A stretch of DNA of 64,000 nucleotides, taken from contig PLZU01000091.1 in the NCBI GenBank assembly GCA_003152275.1, forward strand, positions 75,474 through 139,473, read 5' to 3'. Shown in pieces: positions 9,009 through 18,339 of the stretch; position 1 is the stretch's first letter, and each line of letters opens with the position of its first letter. Origin of the DNA: Actinomycetota bacterium (GTDB lineage: Bacteria > Actinomycetota > Thermoleophilia > Gaiellales > Gaiellaceae). The position numbers were made by a program, and so were the translations under genes. The notes below the pieces were generated by a model, which was given only the letters and a program-made list of their open reading frames with translations, had not been told where the DNA came from and ran no database searches.

Positions 9009-9935
9009 TTGCAGCGGCACCTCATGACGGCAACCCTGGTCGGCCTGCTCATCGCGACTGCGGCAGCATTCGCGATCACCGAGCGGCTGAAGCTGACGAA
9101 GAGCGCGGTCTACGGGACCGTCGTCTCTCGGGGGCTCTCGCCGACGTGCGGCTGCGCCCGCGGTCGCGCCAAGGTCTTCTTCCAGCTGCGCCGGCCGGAC
9201 GACATCGCCGTCTCTGTCCTGAACGCGCGAGGGCAGGAAGTCGCCCTCCTCGCCGCACAGAGCTATCCGCGCGGGCCCGTGACGCTGCGGTGGAACGGCC
9301 GCGACGACGGCAACCAGCGGGTTCCCGACGGCACGTATCGGGTGCAGATCCATCTCTCGGGCCAGCACCAGACGATCGACCTTCCGAACCGCATACAGCT
9401 CGACACGAAACCGCCGCAAGTGCTCTCCGTCGAGGAAAACCGCCAGGTCTTCTCGCCGGACGGCGACCATCAGGCCGACTTCGTCCGCATGACGTATACG
9501 CTGAGCAAACCCGCGCACGTTGAGTTCTACCTCGGCCGCACGCGTGTTCTCCGCTCGTATCGCGCTCCGTTGAGAGGCAGCATCTCGTGGCACGGCGATA
9601 CCCCGAATGGGAAGCTCGAGCCCGGGACGTACACGCTGCAGGTCGGTGCCGTCGATGCAAACGGCAACAGCACGCCGGTGGCGAAGCGCGTACCCATCCT
9701 CGTCGAGATCCGCTACATCCGGCTCGCGAACACGAGGATCGTCGCTCGTGCGGGCCGCCGGTTCGAGATCGGCGTGTCGACCGATGCGAAGCGCTACGGG
9801 TGGAAGCTCGGCCGCCGGCGTGGCAAGGCGTCCTCACCCGTGCTTCGGCTCCAAGCACCCACGACGCCGGGCCGGTACACGCTGACGGTCACCGAGCATG
9901 GCCACGTCAGCCGCGCGGCGGTGATCGTGCAGTGA
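9009..9935 (+). CDS. Secreted protein with FlgD-Ig-like domains
   Basis: N-terminal hydrophobic segment; VTLRWNGRDDGNQRVPDGTYRVQIHL and FSPDGDHQADFVRMTYTLSKPAHVEFYL. Confidence 0.65.
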   Translation: MQRHLMTATLVGLLIATAAAFAITERLKLTKSAVYGTVVSRGLSPTCGCARGRAKVFFQLRRPDDIAVSVLNARGQEVALLAAQSYPRGPVTLRWNGRDDGNQRVPDGTYRVQIHLSGQHQTIDLPNRIQLDTKPPQVLSVEENRQVFSPDGDHQADFVRMTYTLSKPAHVEFYLGRTRVLRSYRAPLRGSISWHGDTPNGKLEPGTYTLQVGAVDANGNSTPVAKRVPILVEIRYIRLANTRIVARAGRRFEIGVSTDAKRYGWKLGRRRGKASSPVLRLQAPTTPGRYTLTVTEHGHVSRAAVIVQ

Positions 9936-11398
9936 TCGGGCTCGCGCACCTTGGCGGACCGATCGCCTGCTTCGGACTGGCTCTGCTGCTCGTTGCGAAG
10001 ACGCGGCGCGACCGAATCGCCGGCCTCGGCTTCGCCGGCTTCGGCGCGTGTGTGCTCGGCGCGGCGGTTGCGCCCAACCGGCCGGTCGAGCTTCTCGGCA
10101 GTGTCTTCGCTGCGCTTGCACTCGGCCTCGGCCTCGCGATTGCGTTCCGTCGCGTGCCCTGGCTCTTCCCGGTGCTCGCGCTGGCGTGCATTCCGCTGCG
10201 CATCGGCGTGCACGTTGGCCACTCGAGCTCGAAGCTTCTGCTTCCGCTCTACGTCGTCATCCTCGGTGCGACGATCCTGCTCGCCTGGGATCTCGTCGCG
10301 GGTAACAACCGCGTACGCGAGCTACGCGCCGTGGCATGGCCACTCGCCGTGTACCTCGTCTGGACGGGAATCTCGATCTCGTGGAGTCGTGACGTCCGCG
10401 AAGGCGCGATCGAGCTGCTTGCGTTCTACTTGCCGTTCACGCTGCTCACGCTCGGGATCGCGCGCTTACCGTGGAGCAAGCTCGGACTGCGCGCGCTCTA
10501 CGTCGAGATCACGCTGATGGCGGTCGCCTTCGCGGCCGTCGGCTTCTATCAGTACGACACGCGAAACATCTTCGAGAATCCGAAGCTCGGCGTGTCGAAC
10601 GCGTATGCGCCTTTCTTCCGCGTCAACTCCGTCTTTTGGGATCCGTCGGTGTATGGCCGGTTCCTCGTAGTTGCGATGGCGCCGTCGATTCTCCTAATCG
10701 TGCTGGGCCGCTCTTTGCGTTTGTCGCTCGCCGCGACCGCGGTGCTCGGCGTCACATGGCTCGGGCTGCTGATCTCGTTCTCGCAGTCGAGCTTCGCTGC
10801 GCTGCTAGTTGTCGTAATCGGCGCTGCGTTCGTCGCATGGCGGTGGCGCGCGCTCATCGCCGTCGTGCTCGCGTTCGCGGTGCTCGCCGGGATAGCCGTC
10901 GCGCAGCCGCAGATCCGGCGCTCGCTCCAGCACCACACGACTAGCGGACTGAACAGCGCCTCGAGCGGCCGCGCGAGCCTCGTTGCGAACGGGATTCGCA
11001 TTGCCATTGCGCATCCGGTGCGCGGTGTCGGTGTGGGCGGCTTCAAACGCGCGTACGCTGATCGGGTGCATCTCAAGGGCAAGGATCCGAAGACGGCGGC
11101 ATCGCATGACACGCCGGTGACGGTTGCGGCCGAGACGGGGCTCCCCGGCCTTCTGCTCTTTGGGTGGTTGCTCGTCGCCGTCTTTCGACAGGCGTTCCGC
11201 CGTGCCGGCAAGGTGGGCCTCGTGTCCGGGCTCGCGCTCGCCGCGATCTTCTGTCACTCCCTCTTCTACAACGCCTTCTTCGAGGATCCGATGACGTGGA
11301 TGCTCTTCGGGCTCGTTGCGCTCGCGTCGCCGCTCCTTGTGCCCGTGATGCGCGTCGAGCGACACTCGGTCGAGCCGAAGGAGGTGGTGCCGGTCTGA
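9932..11398 (+). CDS. O-antigen ligase/polymerase-like (Wzy/WaaL) membrane protein
   Basis: Polytopic; GRASLVANGIRIAIAHPVRGVGVGGFKRAY...SHDTPVTVAAETGLPGLLLF; GTG start, 4-nt overlap with upstream gene. Confidence 0.78.
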   Translation: MIGLAHLGGPIACFGLALLLVAKTRRDRIAGLGFAGFGACVLGAAVAPNRPVELLGSVFAALALGLGLAIAFRRVPWLFPVLALACIPLRIGVHVGHSSSKLLLPLYVVILGATILLAWDLVAGNNRVRELRAVAWPLAVYLVWTGISISWSRDVREGAIELLAFYLPFTLLTLGIARLPWSKLGLRALYVEITLMAVAFAAVGFYQYDTRNIFENPKLGVSNAYAPFFRVNSVFWDPSVYGRFLVVAMAPSILLIVLGRSLRLSLAATAVLGVTWLGLLISFSQSSFAALLVVVIGAAFVAWRWRALIAVVLAFAVLAGIAVAQPQIRRSLQHHTTSGLNSASSGRASLVANGIRIAIAHPVRGVGVGGFKRAYADRVHLKGKDPKTAASHDTPVTVAAETGLPGLLLFGWLLVAVFRQAFRRAGKVGLVSGLALAAIFCHSLFYNAFFEDPMTWMLFGLVALASPLLVPVMRVERHSVEPKEVVPV

Positions 11399-12030
11399 TC
11401 GAGCAATGGGAGCGCGCGCTCGTGCTGGCGCCTCACACCGACGACGGCGAGTTCGGCTGCGGCGGCACGATGGCGCGCCTCGTCGAAGGCGGTACCGAGG
11501 TGCGGTACGTCGCGTTCTCGATCGCGACGCGCTCGCTGCCGGACGGCTTCCCGCCGGACACGCTGGCGCGCGAGGTGCGCGAGGCGACGACCGAGCTCGG
11601 CATCCCGGAGGACAGGCTGACCGTGCACGACTTCGACGTGCGCACGTTTCCCGAGCATCGCCAGGACATCCTCGAGACGCTCGTCGCGTTGTGGGAGGAG
11701 TGGAAGCCGGACGTCGTCTTCCAGCCTTCGCTCCACGACGTTCACCAGGATCACAAGACGATCGCCGAGGAAGGCCTGCGCGCCTTCAAGCGCACGACGA
11801 TCCTCGGCTACGAGATCCCGTGGAACAACTTCGACTTCGCGTACCAGTGGTACGTCGCGCTCGAGAAGAAGCACATCGAGAAGAAGGTGTCGGCGCTCGA
11901 GAAGTACGCGTCACAGCACCATCGCCGCTACGCGAATCCGGAGTACGTCTGGAACGTCGCGCGGACGCACGGGATCAACGTGAACCGCGAGTACGCCGAG
12001 GTGTTCCAGGTGTACCGCGTAATCGTCTAG
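11395..12030 (+). CDS. PIG-L/LmbE family deacetylase
   Basis: ALVLAPHTDDGEFGCGGTMARL and PSLHDVHQDHKTIAEE; apparent CTG start with SD AAGGAGGTG. Confidence 0.82.
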   Translation: MIEQWERALVLAPHTDDGEFGCGGTMARLVEGGTEVRYVAFSIATRSLPDGFPPDTLAREVREATTELGIPEDRLTVHDFDVRTFPEHRQDILETLVALWEEWKPDVVFQPSLHDVHQDHKTIAEEGLRAFKRTTILGYEIPWNNFDFAYQWYVALEKKHIEKKVSALEKYASQHHRRYANPEYVWNVARTHGINVNREYAEVFQVYRVIV

Positions 12031-12058
12031 CTGCTGCTGCTGTTGCTGCGAGTGCGGC

Positions 12059-12445
12059 TCAGCCTGGGAGCGCAGCCCCTTCTTCGGTGAAGGCCGGGGC
12101 CACGTAGGCGGCGCCGGGGGTCCCGCCGATCGCAAGTAGGCGGCACGGCTCGTCGCCGGTCGTGATCTTGCGCGTCGCGTTCGGCGCGACGCGGGCGAAC
12201 ACACCCGGCTCAAGGGTGATCTTCTTGCCGTCGACGTGCAGAGTCGCCGTCCCGGAGAGCAGCGTGTACACCTCCTCCTGACCGTCGTCGGTGTGGTCGT
12301 GCTCGGGGAAGTGCTCGAAGTTCGGCGGAAACTGCTCGACCTGCAGCCCAAACGCAGTCACACCCAGCCCCGCCCGAGCGCGGCAGAAGCCGCCGCCATT
12401 CGGCGTGTCGAACTCTTCGATCCGCTTGACCGTCACATTCGGCAT
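12059..12445 (-). CDS. Cupin-domain protein
   Basis: HFPEHDHTDDGQEEVYTLLSGTATLHVDGKKITLEPG; SD AAGGAGG before ATG. Confidence 0.85.
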   Translation of the reverse strand: MPNVTVKRIEEFDTPNGGGFCRARAGLGVTAFGLQVEQFPPNFEHFPEHDHTDDGQEEVYTLLSGTATLHVDGKKITLEPGVFARVAPNATRKITTGDEPCRLLAIGGTPGAAYVAPAFTEEGAALPG

Positions 12446-12525
12446 CTCGTCCTCCTTCTTGTTGGCCTTGTACCGATTAGACGAATGAGGTGACGGGAAA
12501 TCGACAGCTGCGCTAGCTTCGGACC

Positions 12526-13521
12526 ATGTCGATACGCACGGAGCGGCGAATGGTGCTTGTGCTGCTCATCGGATTCGCGCTCACAGCTGCGTCAGCATCG
12601 GCGTCTGCAAGCCCGGTCATTCCGTGGCTCGACCAGCGTCCGGTGAAGGCAACGGCGCACCCGCCGCTTGCGCCGCCATGCCGCGCCGGCGATCTGGATG
12701 CGCACCTCTTCCTTCAAGGTGCGACGGGATCACTCGTCGGCGGCGTCGATTTGCGGAACGCCGGCGGGTCGCCGTGTGCCCTGCTCGGCTGGCCGCAGGT
12801 CTCGTTCACAGGAGCTGCGGCGTTGACGGCGCGGTGGCGGGTCAAGAACATCGCGCGCTTGCCCGAGCCGTTGGAGGTGCTTGTCGATCCGCCAGGCTCG
12901 CTGCGCGCGCTTGGGCCTGGCAAGTCTGCCGGGATCTCCTTGTTCTGGTCGAACTGGTGCGGACCCGGCTCCAAGCCGGCGGGCGGGCCGAGCACGCCGC
13001 CGGCCGGGTTCAGGATTCGGCTTCGAGGCGGTTCGAGTCTCGTCGTGCCTGTACGGCAAGCGCCCCGCTGTGACGCTCCGCAGGATCCTTCGCTGCTCCA
13101 GGTTGCACCGTTTACGCCGACGGCGCGAAGGCTGCCGCCGAGCTCTCGCTTGCCGCTCACGGTCGCCATCGTCGGTCCGCGGCCGGTGCTGGTGAAGCCG
13201 GGGTTGCGCGCCTTTCGGATCCGCCGCGGCGCGCTCTTGCCTTTCCGCGTGGCCGTGACGAACGGCGGCAAGACCGTGTTCCACTTTGCGCGGTCGAGCT
13301 GCCCCGTCTACATCGAGGAGCTGTCACCGGCGGCACCGCATGCGTACGTACTCAACTGCCGGCCGGTAGGTTCGATTTCTCCACACGAGACCGTGCTGTT
13401 CGAAATGCGGACAGAGATTCCGGCCGGGGCTCGCCTCGGCAACAACAGCCTCACGTGGGAGCTCGCGCCGAAGACCGACGAGGCACCGTTTGCGTCCGCG
13501 GCGGTCTGGGTCGTTCGGTAG
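12526..13521 (+). CDS. Secreted DUF4232-like protein
   Basis: Signal peptide; CRAGDLDAHLFLQGATGSLVGGVDLRNAGGSPCALLGWPQVSF. Confidence 0.6.
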   Translation: MSIRTERRMVLVLLIGFALTAASASASASPVIPWLDQRPVKATAHPPLAPPCRAGDLDAHLFLQGATGSLVGGVDLRNAGGSPCALLGWPQVSFTGAAALTARWRVKNIARLPEPLEVLVDPPGSLRALGPGKSAGISLFWSNWCGPGSKPAGGPSTPPAGFRIRLRGGSSLVVPVRQAPRCDAPQDPSLLQVAPFTPTARRLPPSSRLPLTVAIVGPRPVLVKPGLRAFRIRRGALLPFRVAVTNGGKTVFHFARSSCPVYIEELSPAAPHAYVLNCRPVGSISPHETVLFEMRTEIPAGARLGNNSLTWELAPKTDEAPFASAAVWVVR

Positions 13522-13599
13522 GTCGAGAATGCCGCGGTCCGGCGGTCTTCGCTCGAAGTTAACGAAGCGCTCATCCGGGTCTTAGTAGCGCGCGCTTTC

Positions 13600-14052
13600 A
13601 TGAGGAGATCGCCCAAACCTCCAGGCGCAGGCAGAGGAGTTCGTGCCATGGCCACTGATCAGACAGGGGATCGGAGACGAGCCAGAGTTCTCGTCGTCGA
13701 CGATGACCTTGCGTGCCGCATCCTGGCCGCCCTGCTGCTCGAGAAGGCCGGCCACTCTCCGACCGCGGTCGCAACGGTCGCGCGTGCGCTCGAACGGTTC
13801 GACGACGACGGCGCCGATCTCGTCCTTACCGATCTGACGCTCCCCGGGGAAAGCGGTCTCGATCTCCTGCTCGGGCTGCGCGAACGCCGCTCGGCCACGC
13901 CTGTGATCGTGATGACCGGCTCCGACGACGTGGAGCTGATCGCGCGTGCGCTCGAGCTGGGAGCGACGACCGTTCTGCGCAAGCCGTACTCGTCGAAATG
14001 GCTCGAAGCAGCCGTCGGAGAGGCGCTTGGCGGCCTCCCCGCTGCTGCTTGA
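13600..14052 (+). CDS. Single-domain response regulator (REC); start may be 13648
   Basis: VLVVDDDLACRIL...DLVLTDLTLPGESGLDLL...PVIVMTGSDD...LRKPYSSKWL. Confidence 0.88.
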   Translation: MRRSPKPPGAGRGVRAMATDQTGDRRRARVLVVDDDLACRILAALLLEKAGHSPTAVATVARALERFDDDGADLVLTDLTLPGESGLDLLLGLRERRSATPVIVMTGSDDVELIARALELGATTVLRKPYSSKWLEAAVGEALGGLPAAA

Positions 14053-14156
14053 CAGACCCCTGCAGGTCTGACAGATTCCCGTTTGCCAAGTCCCTGTGGG
14101 CCCTCGGGTTCATGGGGACATGGCATTTTTTGGGGCCTTTCTGCGCGCGAGCTTGA

Positions 14157-14254
14157 GACCCTGGGGCCCCGGCGGCCGCCGCGGCGGCTCCGAGCGCACG
14201 AAGCACAGTTGCGGCCAAGGCGCTCGCACGGCGGCCGCCGCGGCCCCAGAGGTC
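14157..14254. other. Large nested inverted repeat / long hairpin in a convergent intergenic region
   Basis: 14161-14180 CTGGGGCCCCGGCGGCCGCC pairs with 14230-14249 GGCGGCCGCCGCGGCCCCAG (19/20); inner CGAGCGC 14191-14197 pairs with GCGCTCG 14220-14226. Confidence 0.6.
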
Positions 14255-14398
14255 GTTGGAAACGCAGCAGTGTTGGTCGGCTGCGACTGTTCCCCGTTCC
14301 CGCGCGCACTGCCTCCCTCCAAAGGGGGAAGCGCGTTGACGTTCACTTGTTCGGGTGATCGAACCTGCGCAAGGCTCGCGCGTCGAACGAAGGATCGC

Positions 14399-15409
14399 TC
14401 AGATTTCGAGCTCCGCGAGGACCTGCAACGCCTCGGGCTGCGGCGAGCCGACGATGAGCGTTGTCACCGGCGTCTCGTGCCACGCGGCGAGCCGGTCGCG
14501 GATGCGCTCCTTCGGCCCGACGAGCGACACGGCGTCGACGAGCTCGTCCGGGACGGCTGCGATCGCCTCGCGTTGATGGCCGTCGAGGTACAGCTCCTGG
14601 ATGCGCTCGGCCTCCGCCTCCCAGCCGTACCGGCGCATCAGCGAGTTGTAGAAGTTGCGGCCTTTCGCGCCCATGCCGCCCACGTACAGCGCGAGGTACG
14701 GCTTGAGCGAGTCGCGTAGTGCCTGCACGTCGTCTCCGACGAGCACGCTGACCGTGGCCGCGATCTCGAAGCCGTCGCGCGCACCGACGAGACTCGGCCC
14801 GAACGCGTCATCAAAGCGCTCCGGGTCGACGAAGATCGGTAGCCAGCCGTCGGCGATCTCGGCCGCGAGCGCAACGTTCTTGGGGCCGATGGCGGCGAGG
14901 TAGATCGGGATGTCTGCGCGCAGCGGGCGCAGCATCAACTTCAGCGGCTTGCCGAGCCCGGTGGCGTCGGGACCGTCGTACGGAATGCGGTAATGCTCGC
15001 CGTGATGCTCGAGCGCGTCGCGGCGCAGCGCGGCGCGAACGAGCTCGACGTATTCGCGGGTCTTCCCGAGCGGCTTCCCCCACGGCTGGCCGTGCCAGCC
15101 CTCGACCACCTGCGGCCCCGACGTGCCGAGACCGAGGATGAAGCGGCCGCCCGACATCAGGTCGAGCGTGGCTGCGGTCATCGCCGTGTTCGCCGGCGTG
15201 CGGCCGGGAATCTGCATGATCGCCGAGCCGACGTTGATCTTCGTCGTCGACGCTGCGAGCCACGCGAGCACGGTGACGGCGTCGGTGCCCCACGCCTCCG
15301 CCGCCCACACGGAGTCGTACCCGAGCGCCTCGGCGGTCCTCACGAGCGGCACGAGCTCCGCCGGGTTCGTTCCCGGCGCGGCATAGCCCAGATTGACGCC
15401 GAGCTTCAC
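14399..15409 (-). CDS. LLM-class (F420-dependent type) oxidoreductase
   Basis: [99 protein letters not shown]. Confidence 0.9.
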   Translation of the reverse strand: MKLGVNLGYAAPGTNPAELVPLVRTAEALGYDSVWAAEAWGTDAVTVLAWLAASTTKINVGSAIMQIPGRTPANTAMTAATLDLMSGGRFILGLGTSGPQVVEGWHGQPWGKPLGKTREYVELVRAALRRDALEHHGEHYRIPYDGPDATGLGKPLKLMLRPLRADIPIYLAAIGPKNVALAAEIADGWLPIFVDPERFDDAFGPSLVGARDGFEIAATVSVLVGDDVQALRDSLKPYLALYVGGMGAKGRNFYNSLMRRYGWEAEAERIQELYLDGHQREAIAAVPDELVDAVSLVGPKERIRDRLAAWHETPVTTLIVGSPQPEALQVLAELEI

Positions 15410-15442
15410 AAGCCGATCCTATGCCGCTACCGTCAATCGGCC

Positions 15443-17413
15443 GTGGCGCATCCCGAGCTGCAGCAGGAGCAGGCCTACGTCGACAACGCCTACGAGGCGC
15501 TCGACCGGATGCGCTCGACGCTCGAGCGCACGGGCGACGCGATGGCGACCGAGTTCGCAGCGATCGCGATGGAGGCGTGGGTGAAGCGCCGCATCCGGAC
15601 GTTCCAGGACACCGACCGCGGGCTCTGCTTCGGCCGCTTGACGCTCGACGCAGGGCTCCGGCCGCTCTACATCGGGCGCCGCTGGGTGCACGACGACCAG
15701 CACGAGATGCTCGTGATCAACTGGCAGGCGCCGGCGGCGAGACCCTTCTACACGGCGACTCCGGCCGACCCGCAGCGTGTCACCCAGCGGCGCCGCTATC
15801 GCACGGACGGGCGCCGCATCGTCGACATCTCCGACGAGTCGCTCGACGGCACCGTCGTCGAAGGCGCATCGGTGTCGGACTTCCTGCTCGAGGAGCTCGA
15901 GCGCCGCCGGGAGGGACGGATGAAGGACATCGTCGCGACGATCCAGTCCGACCAGTACCGGCTGATCACCGCCGACCCGAGCGGCGCGCTCGTCGTGCAG
16001 GGCGGACCAGGGACCGGCAAGACGGCCGTCGGCCTCCACCGCGCGTCGTGGCTTCTCTACACGCACCGCGAGCAGCTGCGCCGTGTGCTCGTCGTCGGCC
16101 CGAACCCGACGTTCATGGACTACGTTTCGCACGTGCTTCCCGCTCTCGGCGAGGAAGCGGTTGAGCAGCGCGCCGTGTCGGAGCTCCTCGACCGGATCGA
16201 GGTCACGCGCGAGGAGTCGCTGGATGCCGCGCAGCTGAAGGCGGACCCGCGGCTCGCCCAGGTCGTGCAACGCGCGGTCGAGCTTGCTGTGCAGCCGGCG
16301 CCCGAGGAGCTCGTGCTCTTCACCGACGGCGTCTTCGTGTCGGTGAAGGAGCGGCAGGTTCGCGAACTGCTTGACGCCGCCCTGGAGTCAGGTCTTGCAT
16401 TGACGCTCGCACGCGAGCGCTTCCGCATGGCGCTCCTGCGCCGGTTCTACGAGCGCTACGGCGAGCTGCTCGGTGCGGCGGCGCTGCACAGCTTCGAGGA
16501 CATCGAGCAGGCACTGCGGAGGAACGGCTTCCTGACGAAGTTCCTCGACCGCGTGCTCGGGCTGCCGCGCTCGGACAAGCTCGTCGCCCGCTTGCTCATG
16601 TCGCCCGCCGCGCTCGCGGAGGCGTCAGCGGGCATCCTCGACGACGACGAGCAGAAGCTGTTGCTGCGCGACCGGCCGAAGCGAGCCGCCGACCTGCAGT
16701 GGAGCGAGCACGATCTGCCACTGCTCGACGTTGCGCGCACGCTGATCGATGGTCCTCCACGCGCGTACGGGCATGTGATCGTCGACGAAGCGCAAGATCT
16801 CTCGCCGATGCAGCTCCTCACGGTGTCGCGCCGTGCGGTCGACGGGTCGCTGACGATCCTCGGCGACGTCGCACAGGCGACCGGGCCGGTCGTCTACGGG
16901 CGCTGGCAGGAGCTCGAGCCGTTCCTGCCGGACGTGGAGGTGACGATCGAAGAGCTGCGCCACGCGTACCGCGTGCCGGGCGAGATCATGGACTTTGCGC
17001 TCCCGCTGCTCGACGTGATCGCCCCCGACGTCGAGCCCCCGCTCGCCTACCGCCAGGGCGGCGCGCCGCCGAAGCTCGTGCGGGTCGGCGAGGAGGAGCT
17101 GCTCCCCACCGCGATGCGCGAGGCGGCTGAGTTCGACGGCCTGCTCGCTGTGATCGGGCCGCGCTCGCTTGCTTACGCGCCCCAAATGGAAGCAACACTG
17201 CTGGGTGAGACGTTCGACGAGATGTCGGTGCCGGTGCTGACCCCGCGGGAGTCGAAAGGCCTCGAGTTTGATCATGTTGTCGTCGTCGAGCCGGCGCTGA
17301 TCGTCGAGGAAGGTGGCGGCTCCGGGCTGCGGGAGCTCTACGTCGCGTTGACCCGGCCGACGAAGACGCTCATCGTCGTTCATGCGCGACCGCTACCGGA
17401 CGCGCTCGGGTAG
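15443..17413 (+). CDS. HelD-like UvrD/Rep-family helicase
   Basis: VVQGGPGTGKTAVGLHRASWLLYTHR (Walker A), VIVDEAQDLSPMQL, GDVAQATGP, LTPRESKGLEFDHVVVVEP, LYVALTRPTKTL. Confidence 0.88.
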   Translation: MAHPELQQEQAYVDNAYEALDRMRSTLERTGDAMATEFAAIAMEAWVKRRIRTFQDTDRGLCFGRLTLDAGLRPLYIGRRWVHDDQHEMLVINWQAPAARPFYTATPADPQRVTQRRRYRTDGRRIVDISDESLDGTVVEGASVSDFLLEELERRREGRMKDIVATIQSDQYRLITADPSGALVVQGGPGTGKTAVGLHRASWLLYTHREQLRRVLVVGPNPTFMDYVSHVLPALGEEAVEQRAVSELLDRIEVTREESLDAAQLKADPRLAQVVQRAVELAVQPAPEELVLFTDGVFVSVKERQVRELLDAALESGLALTLARERFRMALLRRFYERYGELLGAAALHSFEDIEQALRRNGFLTKFLDRVLGLPRSDKLVARLLMSPAALAEASAGILDDDEQKLLLRDRPKRAADLQWSEHDLPLLDVARTLIDGPPRAYGHVIVDEAQDLSPMQLLTVSRRAVDGSLTILGDVAQATGPVVYGRWQELEPFLPDVEVTIEELRHAYRVPGEIMDFALPLLDVIAPDVEPPLAYRQGGAPPKLVRVGEEELLPTAMREAAEFDGLLAVIGPRSLAYAPQMEATLLGETFDEMSVPVLTPRESKGLEFDHVVVVEPALIVEEGGGSGLRELYVALTRPTKTLIVVHARPLPDALG

Positions 17414-17425
17414 CGTCTGGCCCTT

Positions 17426-18337
17426 ATGCGTTCACGAGCACTCGGAGAGGGCGGGCCGCAGGTGTCGGTCGTCGGCCTCGGCACCAACAACTTCGGCGCG
17501 CGCTGCGACTACGAGCATTCGCTTGCGGTGATCGACGCTGCACTCGACGCGGGCATCACGCTCTTCGATACCGCCGACATCTACGGCCAGGGCACGAGCG
17601 AGGACTTCATCGGCCGCGCGCTCGAAGGGCGGCGAGACCGGGTCGTGCTGGCGACGAAGTTCGGCAACCCGATGGAGGAGCACCCTGCTGACCATCGTGG
17701 CTCGCGGGACTACATTCGTTGGGCGGTCGAGGGGTCGCTGCGGCGCCTGCGCACCGACGTGATCGACGTCTACCAGATGCACGTGCCCGACGAGGGAACG
17801 CCGATCGAGGAAACGCTCGCCGCGCTCCACGAGCTCGTGCAGGAGGGCACCGTGCGTCACATCGGCTCGTCGAACTTCTCGGCTGCGCAGATCGAGACTG
17901 CTGATCGCGTCGCACGCGAGCGCGGGCTGGCGCGCTTCGTTGCCGCGCAGAATCACTACTCGTTCGTCGAGCGGGAGGTCGAGGACGAAGTTCTGCCGGT
18001 GTGCGAGCACCTCCGAATCGGGATGCTGCCGTACTTCCCGCTGGCGAGCGGCCTCTTGACGGGGAAGTACACGCGTGGCGAGGAGGCGACCGAAGGCCGG
18101 CTCGCCGGCCGCGAGATCGCCGAGGAGCGCTGGGACCGGCTCGAGCGGCTGCAGCAATTCGCGGCGGAGCGCGGGGTGCCGTTGCTCTCGGTCGCGATCG
18201 GCGGCTTGGCCGCGATGCCGGCTGTTGCGTCGGTGATTGCCGGTGCGACTAGGCCCGAGCAGGTGCATGCGAACGTTGCCGCGGGCGCGTGGGAGCCGAA
18301 CGCAGAGGATCTCGCCGCGTTACGGCGGCTGCGCTGA
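17426..18337 (+). CDS. Aldo/keto reductase
   Basis: GLGTNNFGARCDYE, ITLFDTADIYGQGTSEDFIGRAL, LRTDVIDVYQMHVPD, IGSSNFSAAQI. Confidence 0.93.
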   Translation: MRSRALGEGGPQVSVVGLGTNNFGARCDYEHSLAVIDAALDAGITLFDTADIYGQGTSEDFIGRALEGRRDRVVLATKFGNPMEEHPADHRGSRDYIRWAVEGSLRRLRTDVIDVYQMHVPDEGTPIEETLAALHELVQEGTVRHIGSSNFSAAQIETADRVARERGLARFVAAQNHYSFVEREVEDEVLPVCEHLRIGMLPYFPLASGLLTGKYTRGEEATEGRLAGREIAEERWDRLERLQQFAAERGVPLLSVAIGGLAAMPAVASVIAGATRPEQVHANVAAGAWEPNAEDLAALRRLR

Positions 18338-18339
18338 AA

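Noticed and set aside
9587-9931. 5' extension of the O-antigen ligase ORF
   Set aside because: Overlaps the upstream FlgD-Ig-like gene; GTG at 9932 with 4-nt overlap is the sensible start
14301-14350. Pyrimidine/purine block CCTCCCTCCAAAGGGGGAAG as a terminator
   Set aside because: Poor stem pairing and no U-tract on either strand
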